This document shows, one piece after another, positions 27,058 to 37,316 of a DNA stretch of 37,316 nt; the first letter of the stretch is position 1; every line of letters begins with the position of its first letter. The stretch is taken from NCBI GenBank assembly GCA_010279815.1, contig QEOQ01000221.1, positions 489,566 to 526,881 of the forward strand, read 5' to 3'. The notes below the pieces were generated by a model, which made no database searches, was not told the DNA's origin, and worked only from the letters and a program-made list of their open reading frames with translations. Both the position numbers and the translations under genes were made by a program. The DNA comes from Brachionus plicatilis (Eukaryota > Rotifera > Eurotatoria > Ploima > Brachionidae).

Positions 27058-30000
27058 ATGTAAATAATTTAAAATTTTTATATTTTTAAATATTTTTGTG
27101 TAATTTTTCTAAAAACTTTGATTTGATTTTAAAAGGAAAGTTTTTTAAAAAAATTTCCTGAAATATCGGAAAAATTAAAAAATATTTGAAACATTAAAAT
27201 ATGGAATTAAAATTATATTTTTCCATCATAATGCAATGTAGAATTTATTTTCTTTTAAATTGAACTCTAAATGGTAAACACAAATAACTAGAATTATAAA
27301 TTTTAAAAAAATCTTTTATTAGTTAAACAAAAACATCTCAATCATTTTGTACAATTTTTTGAATTACATTTTTTTTCTAGTTTTTGAACTTTTCCTCAAT
27401 AAAAATTCTAAAAAATAATAATAAAGTTTAATTTTGGTATCAGTTGTTTTGATTGAGAGAAATGAAATTATAATTTTTGACAAAAACATTAAAAGTTAAA
27501 TAAATATTTTCATTTAATAACTTTTTGAATAATAAATTCGATTTTTCAACTTTTGTTAACAATTAAAACTTTTTTTAAATAAAAATCTCAACTAAAATTC
27601 AAAAGATAACCTTGGTCTGAAAAATTGAACTAAATTAAAAAATCTAAACAGAGAAAATAAAAGACAAATAATATGGATAATTTTTGAAAAATTATAAACT
27701 TTAGTTTATTTTTTGACTTGCTTAATTTACTAAAGATTAATAGATTTCAAAAGATTATAATGATGATTTAATTTTATCATTGATTGTTTGCAGAGTTATA
27801 AAACTTACCAAATAAAAGATAACAGTAAATGTAAAAAGAGGTTTAATAAATTTTTGTTTGTATATACAAAAGAGGTTTATCGAAAGATTATGTCGTCAAC
27901 CATAGTTATTCTTATCTTATTTACTTACATAAGGCTTTTCTTAACTAAGGTTTTTGACTTGATTTTTCTATAAAAATCTAGAGTTGCTCAACATACTGGT
28001 TGTCAATTTTTATCTTTAGTAGTCAAGTTAAAATAGTTTTTCTTCTATTTTACAAAATTATGTTTTAATCTAATTTTAAAATAAACTATGATTCGGCCAG
28101 GCTTTAATTCTAGATCAAGCGTCATATGTCCAAAATTGTTCATATGGTCAATCTGTTCAATTTTTTTAATTTTTTTTAAAACGCAATTTTATTAATTATT
28201 TAGATAATTTCATTTGAAAAAGTCTTGAGGGGATTATTAAAAATTACCTATTTTAATTAAACTTCATAGAGTTTCCGATAAAGATGCAAAATTGAAAATT
28301 CAATTTTATTTGAGTTGTGGTTTTTGTAAAGACTAAAAAATTTTGAACTCAAAAAATCTTATTTTGGGGCCAAGACAGTCGATTAAATGAAAAAACTTGT
28401 ATGATTAAGAAACATCTTTTTTCTTTGACTAGCTTTGTTTGCTTACCTACATTCGAGCATTATAATCGACTTAAATCCTAATTAGTATCCATTTATCTTA
28501 ATAATTAAAGTTGACAAAAACGAAAAAGATTTTGCTCAAAAATATTTCTCAAAAAAGATAATAATAGAGTTATTTTACTTGTTTTATTTTTTAAATTAAA
28601 TTTTTGTTGTTGTATGGGCCTAATCACCTGTCTGACTGATTGCCTGTCTGTCTAGATTATGTTCGTGTTTTTTTTACTAAAATTATTTAAAATTTATCTT
28701 AAATTTTTTCGTTTTATTTAAAAATGTTAAAGATAAATCTATTTTACTCTGGACATTTCTATTTGATTTTTTGTGATTTGATTTTAAGTATTAAAAAAAA
28801 TTTAATTCTTCTTGCAAAAAGTCTCTTACAAAAGTTAAAAATTTGTTTGATCGAATTAAGGATCACCTATCGAACATACAAAATATTTTGTTTTGAATGC
28901 GCTAGACTTTTTTGAAGGAGATGCAATTTTTTTTAAACAGGAAAACAAATATACTATGTAAATAAAAAATCTTACGATTTATAGTAATTTTTATCATACA
29001 AGTTAAATTTTTCAACTTTTTCAGGAAGCTAAAAAAATTAAACAAGCCGGCTAGGTTAGCCTAGTAGTGACCACTTATCATATGAGTAAATAAAGATAAA
29101 ACTAGTTATAAGTAAAAGCCTTATTTTAAATAATTGCTTATACTTAGTTGGCTAGGAAATCTTAGTTTCTGGTCACCGATTTAATATTAGAAAAAAAAGT
29201 AACCTTCTCTCAGTGGTTTGTTTTTCGTTCCTAAACTCTATTTGTTTGCTAATTCACTTAGTAAGTCAAGATTATAGATGAAAGCAAAATTAAATAAAAA
29301 TAAATACTTTAAATTTTTTAGTATTTTTACTATTTCATTTTTTTTGTTTTGGCTTTCAATTTGCTCTAAAGGCTCAAAGAATTTTACTTAATTTAATTCA
29401 ATTTGTTCAAATTATTTTTATTTAAATAAATAAAAAAGAGCATCGACATAATTTTAATGATCCTTCAACAATTTTTTTTTCAAAATTTAAATTAAATTGT
29501 TTAGATTTTATTTAGCTAGGATTATTTGTTTTTTAATTAGATTTAGTTGTTATGTATAGCAAAAAAATGATGTTCAAAAGTCACCTATATTGTCATTCGG
29601 GTAGTCCCTTTGAAGCAAGCACTCAACCGTAAGACACTTTAAACAAACAGACCTAAGTTTTTAGTTATTTGTAACTAATGAAAAAAAATCACCCGGAGAA
29701 TTTGTATTCTTGCTAAACAATGAATATCTTAGCTTAAATTTGACCAGACTTATAAAAATTTTCATGACCAAAAGGCTTTTTCTTTCGTAGTAACAAATTG
29801 AGAGAGATTATCAATTCTTCAACGATTGACAAGTGCTCAACTCTAAAGTTTTTTCTTCAAATTTTAGCCATTTTGAATTTATTATAAGTTTTATCTTTAG
29901 TGTATCATACTTTTGTACGAAACTTCAATTTCAATAATGATATTATTCCAAATGCTACTTGACTGAATTGTACAATAACTCGCTTAAATTTAAATTCTAA

Positions 30001-30906
30001 TAAAAGCAAATATTAATTTTATTTTTTCGATGATCTAATCTCTTAAGAATTTTTTAGGTTTTCAGGTCAGTCTATGTCCATAAACAGCTTAAGTCTCCAA
30101 GTTCCAATATAATAAAAAAATGACGTTTCAAGTCACGCATTTAGCCATGAAGAACTAGGACTCTCTAGAGATTTATGTTTTATTTCAAAAGGTTACCTAT
30201 GTTTTTTAAATTTTAGAAAAAATTCAAACATGGTTAATATGTGTTCCTTTTTTTGACAAATCAAAAAGATTCTGAGATCGATTTGATTAAGATGTCTTAA
30301 AAATTAAACTCTTGAGCTCAAGTTGGATTTGTGGCAAACTGTTTTTTTGGATTTTTTTTTCCGATTTTTTTTAAATTTTTTCTAGAAACAAGTTTTAATT
30401 AAAATATTTTTAAATTAAAATCGCTACTTGTTACATAACAATTTGTGCCATATAAATTTGTTTCATGTTTCTAAAAAATACATAGGATTAATTTCCGAAT
30501 TTTGTTAGTTTTAAGAATTGTACAATATTACAAAAGATAATGATTAGATGACATGCTATCTTAAGGTATTAGTTTTATAATGGCTTATCCCAAACGAAAT
30601 AGTTTGCAATCAAGCAAATAGAAAAAGGCCTCTAATTGTCTCTCGATAGATGAAATAACCGCATTGTTGTCAATCTAAATTGTCTATTAAGCCATAGGAT
30701 ATTGAGGAAATTTTTCTTCGGCAAAATACTCAGGAACCATTTTTTTTAAAAATATTTCATTTTTTTTTAAATTTTATTTTGATAAATCTTTATTTTATAA
30801 GAAAAAAATATTTTTCAAGTGATTGTATAAAATTTTATTTTATGATGCTACTTTTAACAAACAAGCTGCTAAAAATCAAAAAAATCTTTTTCTAAATTTA
30901 CTAATT
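27058..30906. other. Long AT-rich region without recognised gene
   Basis: Only short compositional open frames occur (for example around 27788-27973 and 28724-28915), with no recognisable protein features. A good acceptor-like tract and CAG end at 29024, followed by nine open codons (E-A-K-K-I-K-Q-A-G) and a stop, which could be a tiny terminal exon. It may be intron or intergenic sequence. Confidence 0.5.
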
Positions 30907-31176
30907 TTATTCAAGTGGGCATACAGAATAATTAGGGATTTGGAGTTTCATTTTACTTAATTTTAAAAAAAGATAATTAAAGCTGAAATTAGACTCCAGC
31001 ATCTTAATCGAATTGTATAATGAATTAAGTAATGAGTGTGCGGTTTGTTTCGAATGCAAATCAAGGTAGTCAAAAATTACTTTAGAGACGAACAAAAGAA
31101 AATCTCTAGACATCTCGTCTAAGTTGCAATTGAAGCGGTAATGGATAAGTGATTTCAAGTATGATATGAGCAATAA
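30907..31176 (-). CDS. Orphan exon candidate, unknown protein
   Basis: The minus-strand frame is open for about 89 codons with clearly higher G+C than its surroundings and a protein-like composition. It includes S-L-I-H-Y-R-F-N-C-N-L-D-E-M-S-R-D-F, then V-I-F-D-Y-L-D-L-H-S-K-Q-T-A-H-S and L-L-N-S-L-Y-N-S-I-K-M-L-E-S, a regular amphipathic helical pattern. There is no ATG at the start. AAG precedes it as a possible acceptor, and a GTATG inside the last codons could be a donor. The family is not recognised. It may be one exon of a gene with long introns or a remnant. Confidence 0.35.
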   Translation of the reverse strand, partial: LLLISYLKSLIHYRFNCNLDEMSRDFLLFVSKVIFDYLDLHSKQTAHSLLNSLYNSIKMLESNFSFNYLFLKLSKMKLQIPNYSVCPLE

Positions 31177-34100
31177 CTTAATTTAAAGAATATGTACTAA
31201 AAAGCAATTTTAAATTATTTGTCGAGTAGTTTTTAATAGACTCATAACTTTTTATTTGCTATAATTACTATTTTTTTCAATATAGGCAGTCTCTCAAAAG
31301 GTTACGGTTTTTAATTACAAAATATGAGTGTCTAACAAGAAACTTTACTAAGACCATTTGGTATTTATTTTTACACTTTACCACATTTCTCATTTTGAAT
31401 TAAATGTAAATTTTTTATCAATCCGCGTTGAGACATATTTTAATTATGTCATTAGAAAATAAGAAGAAATGAAAACAAGATTTCACATTTTGTCAAACCA
31501 CTAGTTTGACCAAAAATTATTTTCTTTACTCATTGTGGCCTCTTTTCATAAGTTCAACTAAACTACTTCCTAATTAGCATCATTTTGCTATCGGATCTAA
31601 AATTTGGGAATTGGTCAACATCATGTGTCTCAAAAGTCAACTTTTTGTGACATAGATTCACTTTATCAAATAAAAAGGCCATTTATAGAATTCAGACAAT
31701 TTTTTTCTAAAATAATTTTTTTAATTTTAACAGAGAAATTTTGTCAATTTAAAAAAAGAGATTTTTAAATAAATTAAGTTAAAATCTGTTTGAGGAACTA
31801 TTTAAAAATATTTTCTTTTATTTTAAATATTCACTTAATATTAGATTAATATCAAAACTGATGATTTAATTTTATTTTATTCATATAAAAGTTTTTTTTT
31901 TTGCAAGCTAAAATTTTGATTAGAACAATTTATTTAATAAAAAAATTCTAACAAATTAATTGGGAAAAAAATAAAAATTTTTGGTCGAATTTTAAAAGAT
32001 TTGATTTCAATTTTATTTTTAAAAGACAAAAAAGTTTTTTTTGAATTTTTACAATTAAATTAAAGATTTATTTGACTAAATGAATTAAAAATTGGATCAG
32101 ATACTAAGCCTTGAAGGCTATCAATCCAGAATTGATTATTGCCAAAAAACTTCAATACCAAAACAACTTAGTTTAGTCTAATATATTCGTATCATTTTTT
32201 GTCATTTTTGTTTAAGTATCCATTAATAGAATAAACAAACATTTTGGCTATTACGACTAGATATTTTAGCATTAAAATATAAAAAGTTTAAATTTGTCGT
32301 TAATATTAAACATATGTGTCCGAGATGAAAAGTCATCTATCTCATTTTTTTCAATGGCTTATCTATTTATTTAAAAGGTACTAATGAAGTGAACATTAGT
32401 GATTCGTTCATTTACCAGAAGCTATTTAGATTGGAATGATCGAGTCCTAAAAAAAGTTCAATGAAAAGTAAATAGACGAATTATTTAAAGACTTAATTAA
32501 TCGATTTTATTGAGTTTAAATGAAGTCAAGTTTAAATATTTAAACAAGAAAATCTACATGGATTCTGAGCAAATATTTGAATTAAGGTGCTTGATTGAGT
32601 CGGTGCTCAGTAAGCACCAAGGTTGAAATTGATATCCATTTTGCATTTATTTACACAAAGATCAGATAGCTTTGAGTGAACAGTTTACCAATTTTTTAAT
32701 CGACGAGTATTTGCACTTCATTAATCTAGGGTTTTTCATACAGGATTAAAAATTCTTTTTTTGTACTCGTTTAATTACAATCAATAAATCGATGACCAGG
32801 TGATCAATATGAAAACCTTGAAGTTTCAAATTTTTTGTTGATAAATGTTTTCCTTTTTTTTGTAGATCAAAAATCAAGATTAAGCTAATTGGTTTTTTGG
32901 TTTTTGTCAAAAAAAATGCAAATGCCCAAGAAAAGGATTAAATTTTTTTAAATCTAAGATTTTAGATGCACTTTATCATTTAAATCTGATAACAAAAAAG
33001 CCCTGAGAACATCTATAAAACTATTTTTAATCTATTCGTCACTTATTAGGCCATACATATTCTCAACTTAAAAGCATTTATTTAGACTAAAAATTTGACT
33101 GTTTTATTTTTTTAATTTAATTTTCAATATTTTTTTTAATCTGATAAGATCATGGTCAAGCTTTGATGGTATATTGTTTTTAATTCAAAATTTAGATTGA
33201 CTTAAGATTTTTTATCCGATCTTTATGTAGATTTAAAAAAAAAACTATGAAGTGATTTTTAATTATGAATTTTTATATTAAATTAAGGGTTAAACAAAAA
33301 TTATTAAAAATTTTTTTTAGAGTAAATTGCTAAAAGTTGTGGTAAATTTTATTGAAATCTTTCATATTAATTATTTAAGATTCAAATTTGAAAAAAAAGA
33401 CTGATTTAAATTTTAGACTAAAATTAGAAATAAAAAAAGAAGACCATTAAATTTAAAAAAAATGAGTATTTAATCATTAGAATTCAATTCAATGTTTTTT
33501 AGAATTATCAAATTATTAACTATTTATTCGAACGTTAAATTTTAAGTTATCTGATATTAAACAAAATTCTTTTATCTATTTCATATTTTTATTTAAAAAA
33601 AAAATAAATAATACAAATGTCTAATTATTTATTAACAAAGATATACAAAAAAATATAACTAAAAAAAAAAATTCGCATTGGACGTATCAAAAACATTAGA
33701 TTATTATTATGCATTTTATTCATTATTTAAATTAATATTTTAGAAACAATAAATAAAGATTGATATTTTGTCATAGTGATTATTTTAATTTTAAATTATA
33801 AATTTCCTAAATTTTGATTATTTTGAAAATTTGAAAGTTTTTATTTACAATCAAATTTTAAAATATTTTGTTATTTGCTTTAAATTTTTTGTTTATAACA
33901 CTTTTATGAATAAACAAAATAACTAATAACGTTTTTTGTTGTTGACAAAATTTAATAAATTAGTCAATAAAAAATAAAAATTTCATCCAAAATGAACCAA
34001 TTAATTTTTAATTCATTTTAAACAGGAAGCTTTTTGAATTAATTTTTTTCAAATTTCAAACTTCTTATTTTTTTCAATTAATATTAAATTTTCAGAGGTT

Positions 34101-34785
34101 TGTGAATTTTAATTAATATCATAGAAAATTATTCAAAAGTAAGATAGCCTCATAAATTTCAGATTTTTTTTTAAAGAATAAAGCATTTCTTTAGTATTTT
34201 TCATTCAATTAGATCCTCTAGAATTTTAGTAAGTTTCATGAAAAAAAATCAAAAAAACTGAAAAAAACATAATGCTTGATTTAAAAATATTAAAAATTAA
34301 TTTTTAGTTAAAAATTTTAAATTTTTTGAGAATAAGGTTTTTTAAATTTGCTACCTTATAATTGATAAAATCTTACAAATTTACAAGTTTCAAAAGTATC
34401 TAAAATTAACCCCCATAGGTGTCAAGATTTGGAAAAATTCAAAGTTACTAGAGCGGCTTTCACGCACCTCAAACGATAAGCAATCGAACTCGATCAGCAA
34501 AAAAATAAAATTATTTCCTTTGCGTGACTCGAGACCGAGAGAAAATTATATAAAAAAAATTTAGGTTAATAGCATTGTGAGCAATAATTTACTCTAGACT
34601 GTCCCACGGTTTAAGTTAGTTAATTATAGGTCCATTCCCAGACATGGGCCACAATTTTAGATTTAATTTTTAAATTGCATCAGAACTATAAAAAGATTTA
34701 TGTTTAATTCTAAAGTCCGGACATTAAATAAATCATTTATATCTTTTAAGTGACCATTAACTTTTTCAAGTCGAGCGCGAGAGCA
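31177..34785. other. Long AT-rich region without recognised gene
   Basis: No coding frame, RNA gene or transposon end was recognised. From about 34440 the G+C rises and short GC-rich blocks appear, which may be 5' flanking sequence of the lectin-like gene. Confidence 0.5.
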
Positions 34786-34827
34786 GGCAATTTTATAAAA
34801 TGACTTTTTTATAAAAACCTAATTGCC
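34786..34827. repeat. Hairpin upstream of the lectin-like gene
   Basis: GGCAATT at 34786-34792 pairs with AATTGCC at 34821-34827 across a 28-nt loop that itself contains the palindrome TTTTATAAAA. It is a minor inverted repeat in the 5' flank. Any regulatory role is unknown. Confidence 0.4.
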
Positions 34828-35004
34828 CATCTCGGACCATCGACTGAGATAATAGTTATATTACACAATTTAAAACCTGTTAAACACAATTAAGCAACAG
34901 GATATTCCTAATTTTGAACAAAATATATACTCTCAATTAACACTTTTTTTCTCGGTATATTTTGTAAACAATCTCTCAAATATTTGGTTTTTTAGACTTC
35001 AATC

Positions 35005-35014
35005 TTTATAAATA
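35005..35014 (+). promoter_or_regulatory. TATA-like sequence upstream of the lectin-like gene
   Basis: TTTATAAATA lies about 30-40 bp before the first in-frame ATG (35044). If it is a TATA box, the 5' untranslated leader would be only a few bases, so another promoter further upstream is equally possible. Confidence 0.25.
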
Positions 35015-35043
35015 ATGTCATTTGAGTTTTGAGAATAGTGGCA

Positions 35044-36699
35044 ATGATGTTTTTAATTTTAGCTTTAATGTTTAACTTGGCTGCTGACTTGAGTGCATGT
35101 GCCAATAGACCTTTGGGCATGTCGAACAACGAAATCAAAGATTGGCAGATAAGTGCGTCAAGCACCTATCCGTCAATGTGGGACCCCAACTGTCACGAAA
35201 AATACTCGCGATTGTACATGTCAAACGGCAAGGCATGGTGCGCCAAGCACAGATCGGATGCCGAATGGCTGCAAATAGACCTGGGGGTGGCGGCAAAGAT
35301 CACCGGCGTGATTATACAAGGCCGGACTGGCAGACAGGAATGGGTCACGTCATTCATGATATCGTACAGCACAGATGCATTCCAATGGCAGTACATTACT
35401 GACCAGTATGGAAATCAGAAGGTTTTCCAGGGAAACTTTGATGATCACACCATTCAGAATAATTATTTTGACCAGTCAATCAATGCCAGGTTCATTAAGT
35501 TTCACACTCTCCAATGGTTCAAGCATCCAAGTATGCGAGTGGAAATTTTGGGCTGTCAAGAGTGCAAACAGCTGCTGGGCATGCCACCCTATGGAAAATT
35601 GACTGCGTCAAGCACTTTGCCGCTGAGGAACAAGAGGTCTTGCCAGCCCAATGACGGCTACTTGCTCAGCAACAAAGGCTGGTGTCCACGCAAGAGGTTG
35701 GTCAAAGACCACTGGCTAGAGTTGGACATTGGTCATCCGACATTGGTCACCGGGGTAATCACCAAGGGAAAAGGTGACACAGAGCGAAATCACTGGGTTA
35801 CCAAATACAAGCTTTCGTTCAGCAATGATAGTGTGGTCTGGAATTTTTACAAAGATGCCAATCATTTGGAACCCAAAGTTTTTGGCGGAAACGCAGACAA
35901 ACAGATGGAAAGGACTCATTTTTTGAACAGTCCATTTTGGGCCAGGTTCATTAAATTTCATCCGATTGAGTGGCACCAGCAAATTGGCCTGAGAGCCGGA
36001 GTTTTCGGATGCCCGTTCACTGCTACATGCTTGCCGGGCTATTTCCGAGTCAACGAAAATTCTAATTGTATCGAAAATTTGGCCTTTCAGAAAGAAGCCT
36101 GGGCCAACGAGAGAAAATCAGACTCAAAAAGATCATATAGAAATTCTCTAAAGACACGTTCGTTCATCAATTTGATACAAGAGGGTCATCCGTCGTTGGC
36201 TGTGGACGGAAATGAAGACAATTCCCTGCATAAATGTGCCATAATGGACAATTATTATTCAGAGCGGCCAACATTGATCATTGACTTGGGCCGGATGACA
36301 ACCGTCGGAGGGGTTCTGCTCAAGACATGGCAAGGAAAAGGCCAGGACTCAAATTTTGCCTACAGAGACTACATGTTTGGCTTGGAACGATTTTCGGTCT
36401 TTGTGGACCGAAAACCAGTGGTAAATGCACGGACTCGGTCCACTGCCAATTTGGTCGCAAATTCAACAGATGTATCTGAGCCTAAATACCATTTTAGCCA
36501 GAAAATTCACCTAAATAGCAATAACTTGTGCAATTTTGTGACCCGTAACAATTATGCAATATTTTCTCCCCAAATTCACTTGCAATGCTTGAAGCCATTG
36601 AGTGGACGCTATGTTTACATACAAGCTGATGGCCGAAGTAATCGTTGGAGCAGAATTTTCAGTGCTGTTATTTGTGAAGTCCTAGTTTATGAGTTATAA
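35044..36699 (+). CDS. Secreted protein with two discoidin (F5/8 type C) domains and an F-type-lectin-like domain
   Basis: The first in-frame ATG is 35044; an in-frame TGA lies upstream at 35023. The 551-residue single-exon protein starts with a signal peptide (M-M-F-L-I-L-A-L-M-F-N-L-A-A). Residues about 19-171 form one F5/8 type C domain (I-S-A-S-S-T-Y, W-L-Q-I-D-L-G, I-T-G-V-I-I-Q-G-R, closing G-C). About 172-323 form a second (L-T-A-S-S-T-L, H-W-L-E-L-D-I-G, V-T-G-V-I-T-K-G, closing F-G-C). About 342-550 resemble an F-type lectin/fucolectin domain (N-L-A-F, A-V-D-G-N, I-I-D-L-G, L-S-G-R-Y-V-Y-I, I-C-E-V-L-V-Y). Such beta-sandwich domains bind carbohydrate or phospholipid outside the cell, with roles in adhesion or innate recognition. 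The gene is much richer in G+C than the rest of the window. The reading frame is intact. Confidence 0.85.
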   Translation: MMFLILALMFNLAADLSACANRPLGMSNNEIKDWQISASSTYPSMWDPNCHEKYSRLYMSNGKAWCAKHRSDAEWLQIDLGVAAKITGVIIQGRTGRQEWVTSFMISYSTDAFQWQYITDQYGNQKVFQGNFDDHTIQNNYFDQSINARFIKFHTLQWFKHPSMRVEILGCQECKQLLGMPPYGKLTASSTLPLRNKRSCQPNDGYLLSNKGWCPRKRLVKDHWLELDIGHPTLVTGVITKGKGDTERNHWVTKYKLSFSNDSVVWNFYKDANHLEPKVFGGNADKQMERTHFLNSPFWARFIKFHPIEWHQQIGLRAGVFGCPFTATCLPGYFRVNENSNCIENLAFQKEAWANERKSDSKRSYRNSLKTRSFINLIQEGHPSLAVDGNEDNSLHKCAIMDNYYSERPTLIIDLGRMTTVGGVLLKTWQGKGQDSNFAYRDYMFGLERFSVFVDRKPVVNARTRSTANLVANSTDVSEPKYHFSQKIHLNSNNLCNFVTRNNYAIFSPQIHLQCLKPLSGRYVYIQADGRSNRWSRIFSAVICEVLVYEL

Positions 36700-36769
36700 T
36701 TGGAATAATGAGATTCTTTTATTTTCTAAATGTAAATTGTATTTAAAGCAAAGCACTCAGGAACAATCT

Positions 36770-36775
36770 AATAAA
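36770..36775 (+). terminator. Polyadenylation signal AATAAA after the lectin-like gene
   Basis: The canonical hexamer is 71 bp beyond the stop codon, consistent with the mRNA 3' end. Confidence 0.6.
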
Positions 36776-36977
36776 AAAATTTTATTTGAATTTTAATTTT
36801 GTTAAATGTATTACGAAGTTAGCTCAGAGATTCTTGTTGAGAAGTTTTTTCTTTTTTTTTTCAAATTTTACTTTATCTATATGAAACAAAAATTGTATAG
36901 ACTTAGTTTTTTTTTATGGCGAATTATTTATTAAATAAAAGATAATCAAAAAAAAAACTTTTTTACATCATGGTAGT

Positions 36978-37267
36978 CAGACTTGTAAGTCAAAGTCAAA
37001 GCTAAGTAACTGACTTGACTTGACTTAGAATGACTTGGATTTTTTTTGGGAAAGTCAATAAAAAAAGGGTAACAAGCATCCAATCCTAATAGTGATTCTC
37101 TATATTTTAATATTATTTATATTAGAAAATTAATTGTAAATTTTTTTTCATCAAATTCCTTCGAAAACTTAAATTGAATTTTTTGAAATTAAGTCAATTC
37201 AAAGTCAAGTCAAGTCAAATCACTTAACTTTAAAATAACTTAAATTTTTTACTTACGCACTAGTCTG
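36978..37267. mobile_element. hAT-type MITE
   Basis: The left end begins CAGACTTGTAAGT and the inverted right end CAGACTAGTGCGTAAGT. They are flanked by ATGGTAGT (36970-36977) and CTGGTAGT (37268-37275), an 8-bp duplication with one mismatch, the hAT size. Subterminal repeats of AAGTC/GACTT type are clustered at both ends in inverted orientation, as in hAT elements where they bind transposase. It is 290 bp with no coding capacity. Confidence 0.72.
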
Positions 37268-37316
37268 CTGGTAGTGTGACTGTAAAATAAATGCTCGCAT
37301 TTTATAAGCTTTAGAT

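Noticed and set aside
27788..28915. Two plus-strand frames of about 60 codons
   Set aside because: Composition is Ile/Leu/Lys/Phe-rich as expected for random AT-rich DNA; no motif, splice context or homology recognised.
29040..29170. tRNA-derived SINE suspected from GGTTAGCCTAGTAGTGACC
   Set aside because: It resembles an A-box only loosely and no B-box (GGTTCGA-like) follows at the right distance.
32580..32640. Hairpin GGTGCTCAGTAAGCACC suspected as RNA gene or terminator
   Set aside because: A single 6-bp stem in AT-rich DNA with no supporting context; chance is likely.
34440..34560. Possible tRNA-like GC-rich stretch
   Set aside because: No cloverleaf could be drawn and no proper B-box or anticodon stem was found.
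35142..35982. Several 67-88 codon frames inside the lectin-like gene
   Set aside because: Alternate-frame shadows in GC-richer sequence; the main frame has clear discoidin domains.

Overview
The window looks like an AT-rich animal genome. It has spliced eukaryotic genes, very AT-rich spacers, jockey-superfamily LINE relics and many cut-and-paste transposon relics. The protein types (a Roco protein ending in two TIR domains, intronless seven-helix receptors with an LRR-like ectodomain, a secreted discoidin/F-type-lectin protein) and the base composition fit a rotifer best, a monogonont such as Brachionus. That is an inference from gene style, not from a marker gene. No rRNA, tRNA, CRISPR or prokaryotic operon was seen.
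Layout. 1-131 is a GC-rich palindromic stretch cut by the window edge. 574-1643 is a Mutator-like element with a broken SWIM zinc-finger reading frame. 2020-2320 is a reverse transcriptase scrap. 2482-4642 is the 3' end of a Roco gene (COR, then TIR-TIR). 5065-5490 is a 5'-truncated LINE tail. 5640-6517 is a Tc1/mariner MITE containing a piggyBac-type MITE. 7431-8299 is a second Roco-like terminal exon. 9833-12202 and 22097-24466 are two about 93% identical, intronless receptor genes in the same orientation. Between them, 12.6-22.0 kb is densely layered transposon debris: a solo-LTR candidate, a mariner relic, a LINE relic with a foldback element inside it, a second foldback element with an internally deleted LINE inside it, and a Merlin-like relic. 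24.8-35.0 kb is almost empty, with a few short coding relics and one orphan exon candidate. 35044-36699 is an intact, GC-richer secreted lectin-like gene. 36978-37267 is a hAT-type MITE.
How it works together. This is not an operon-like system. Two themes recur. First, likely recognition or defence genes (Roco-TIR, 7TM receptors, secreted lectin-like protein) sit among transposons, and the receptor pair shows mosaic identity suggestive of gene conversion. Second, three separate elements (574-1643, 14214-14876, 16471-20115) have inverted ends built from arrays of about 15-22 bp degenerate repeats rather than a plain terminal inverted repeat. That shared architecture is the least conventional signal here.
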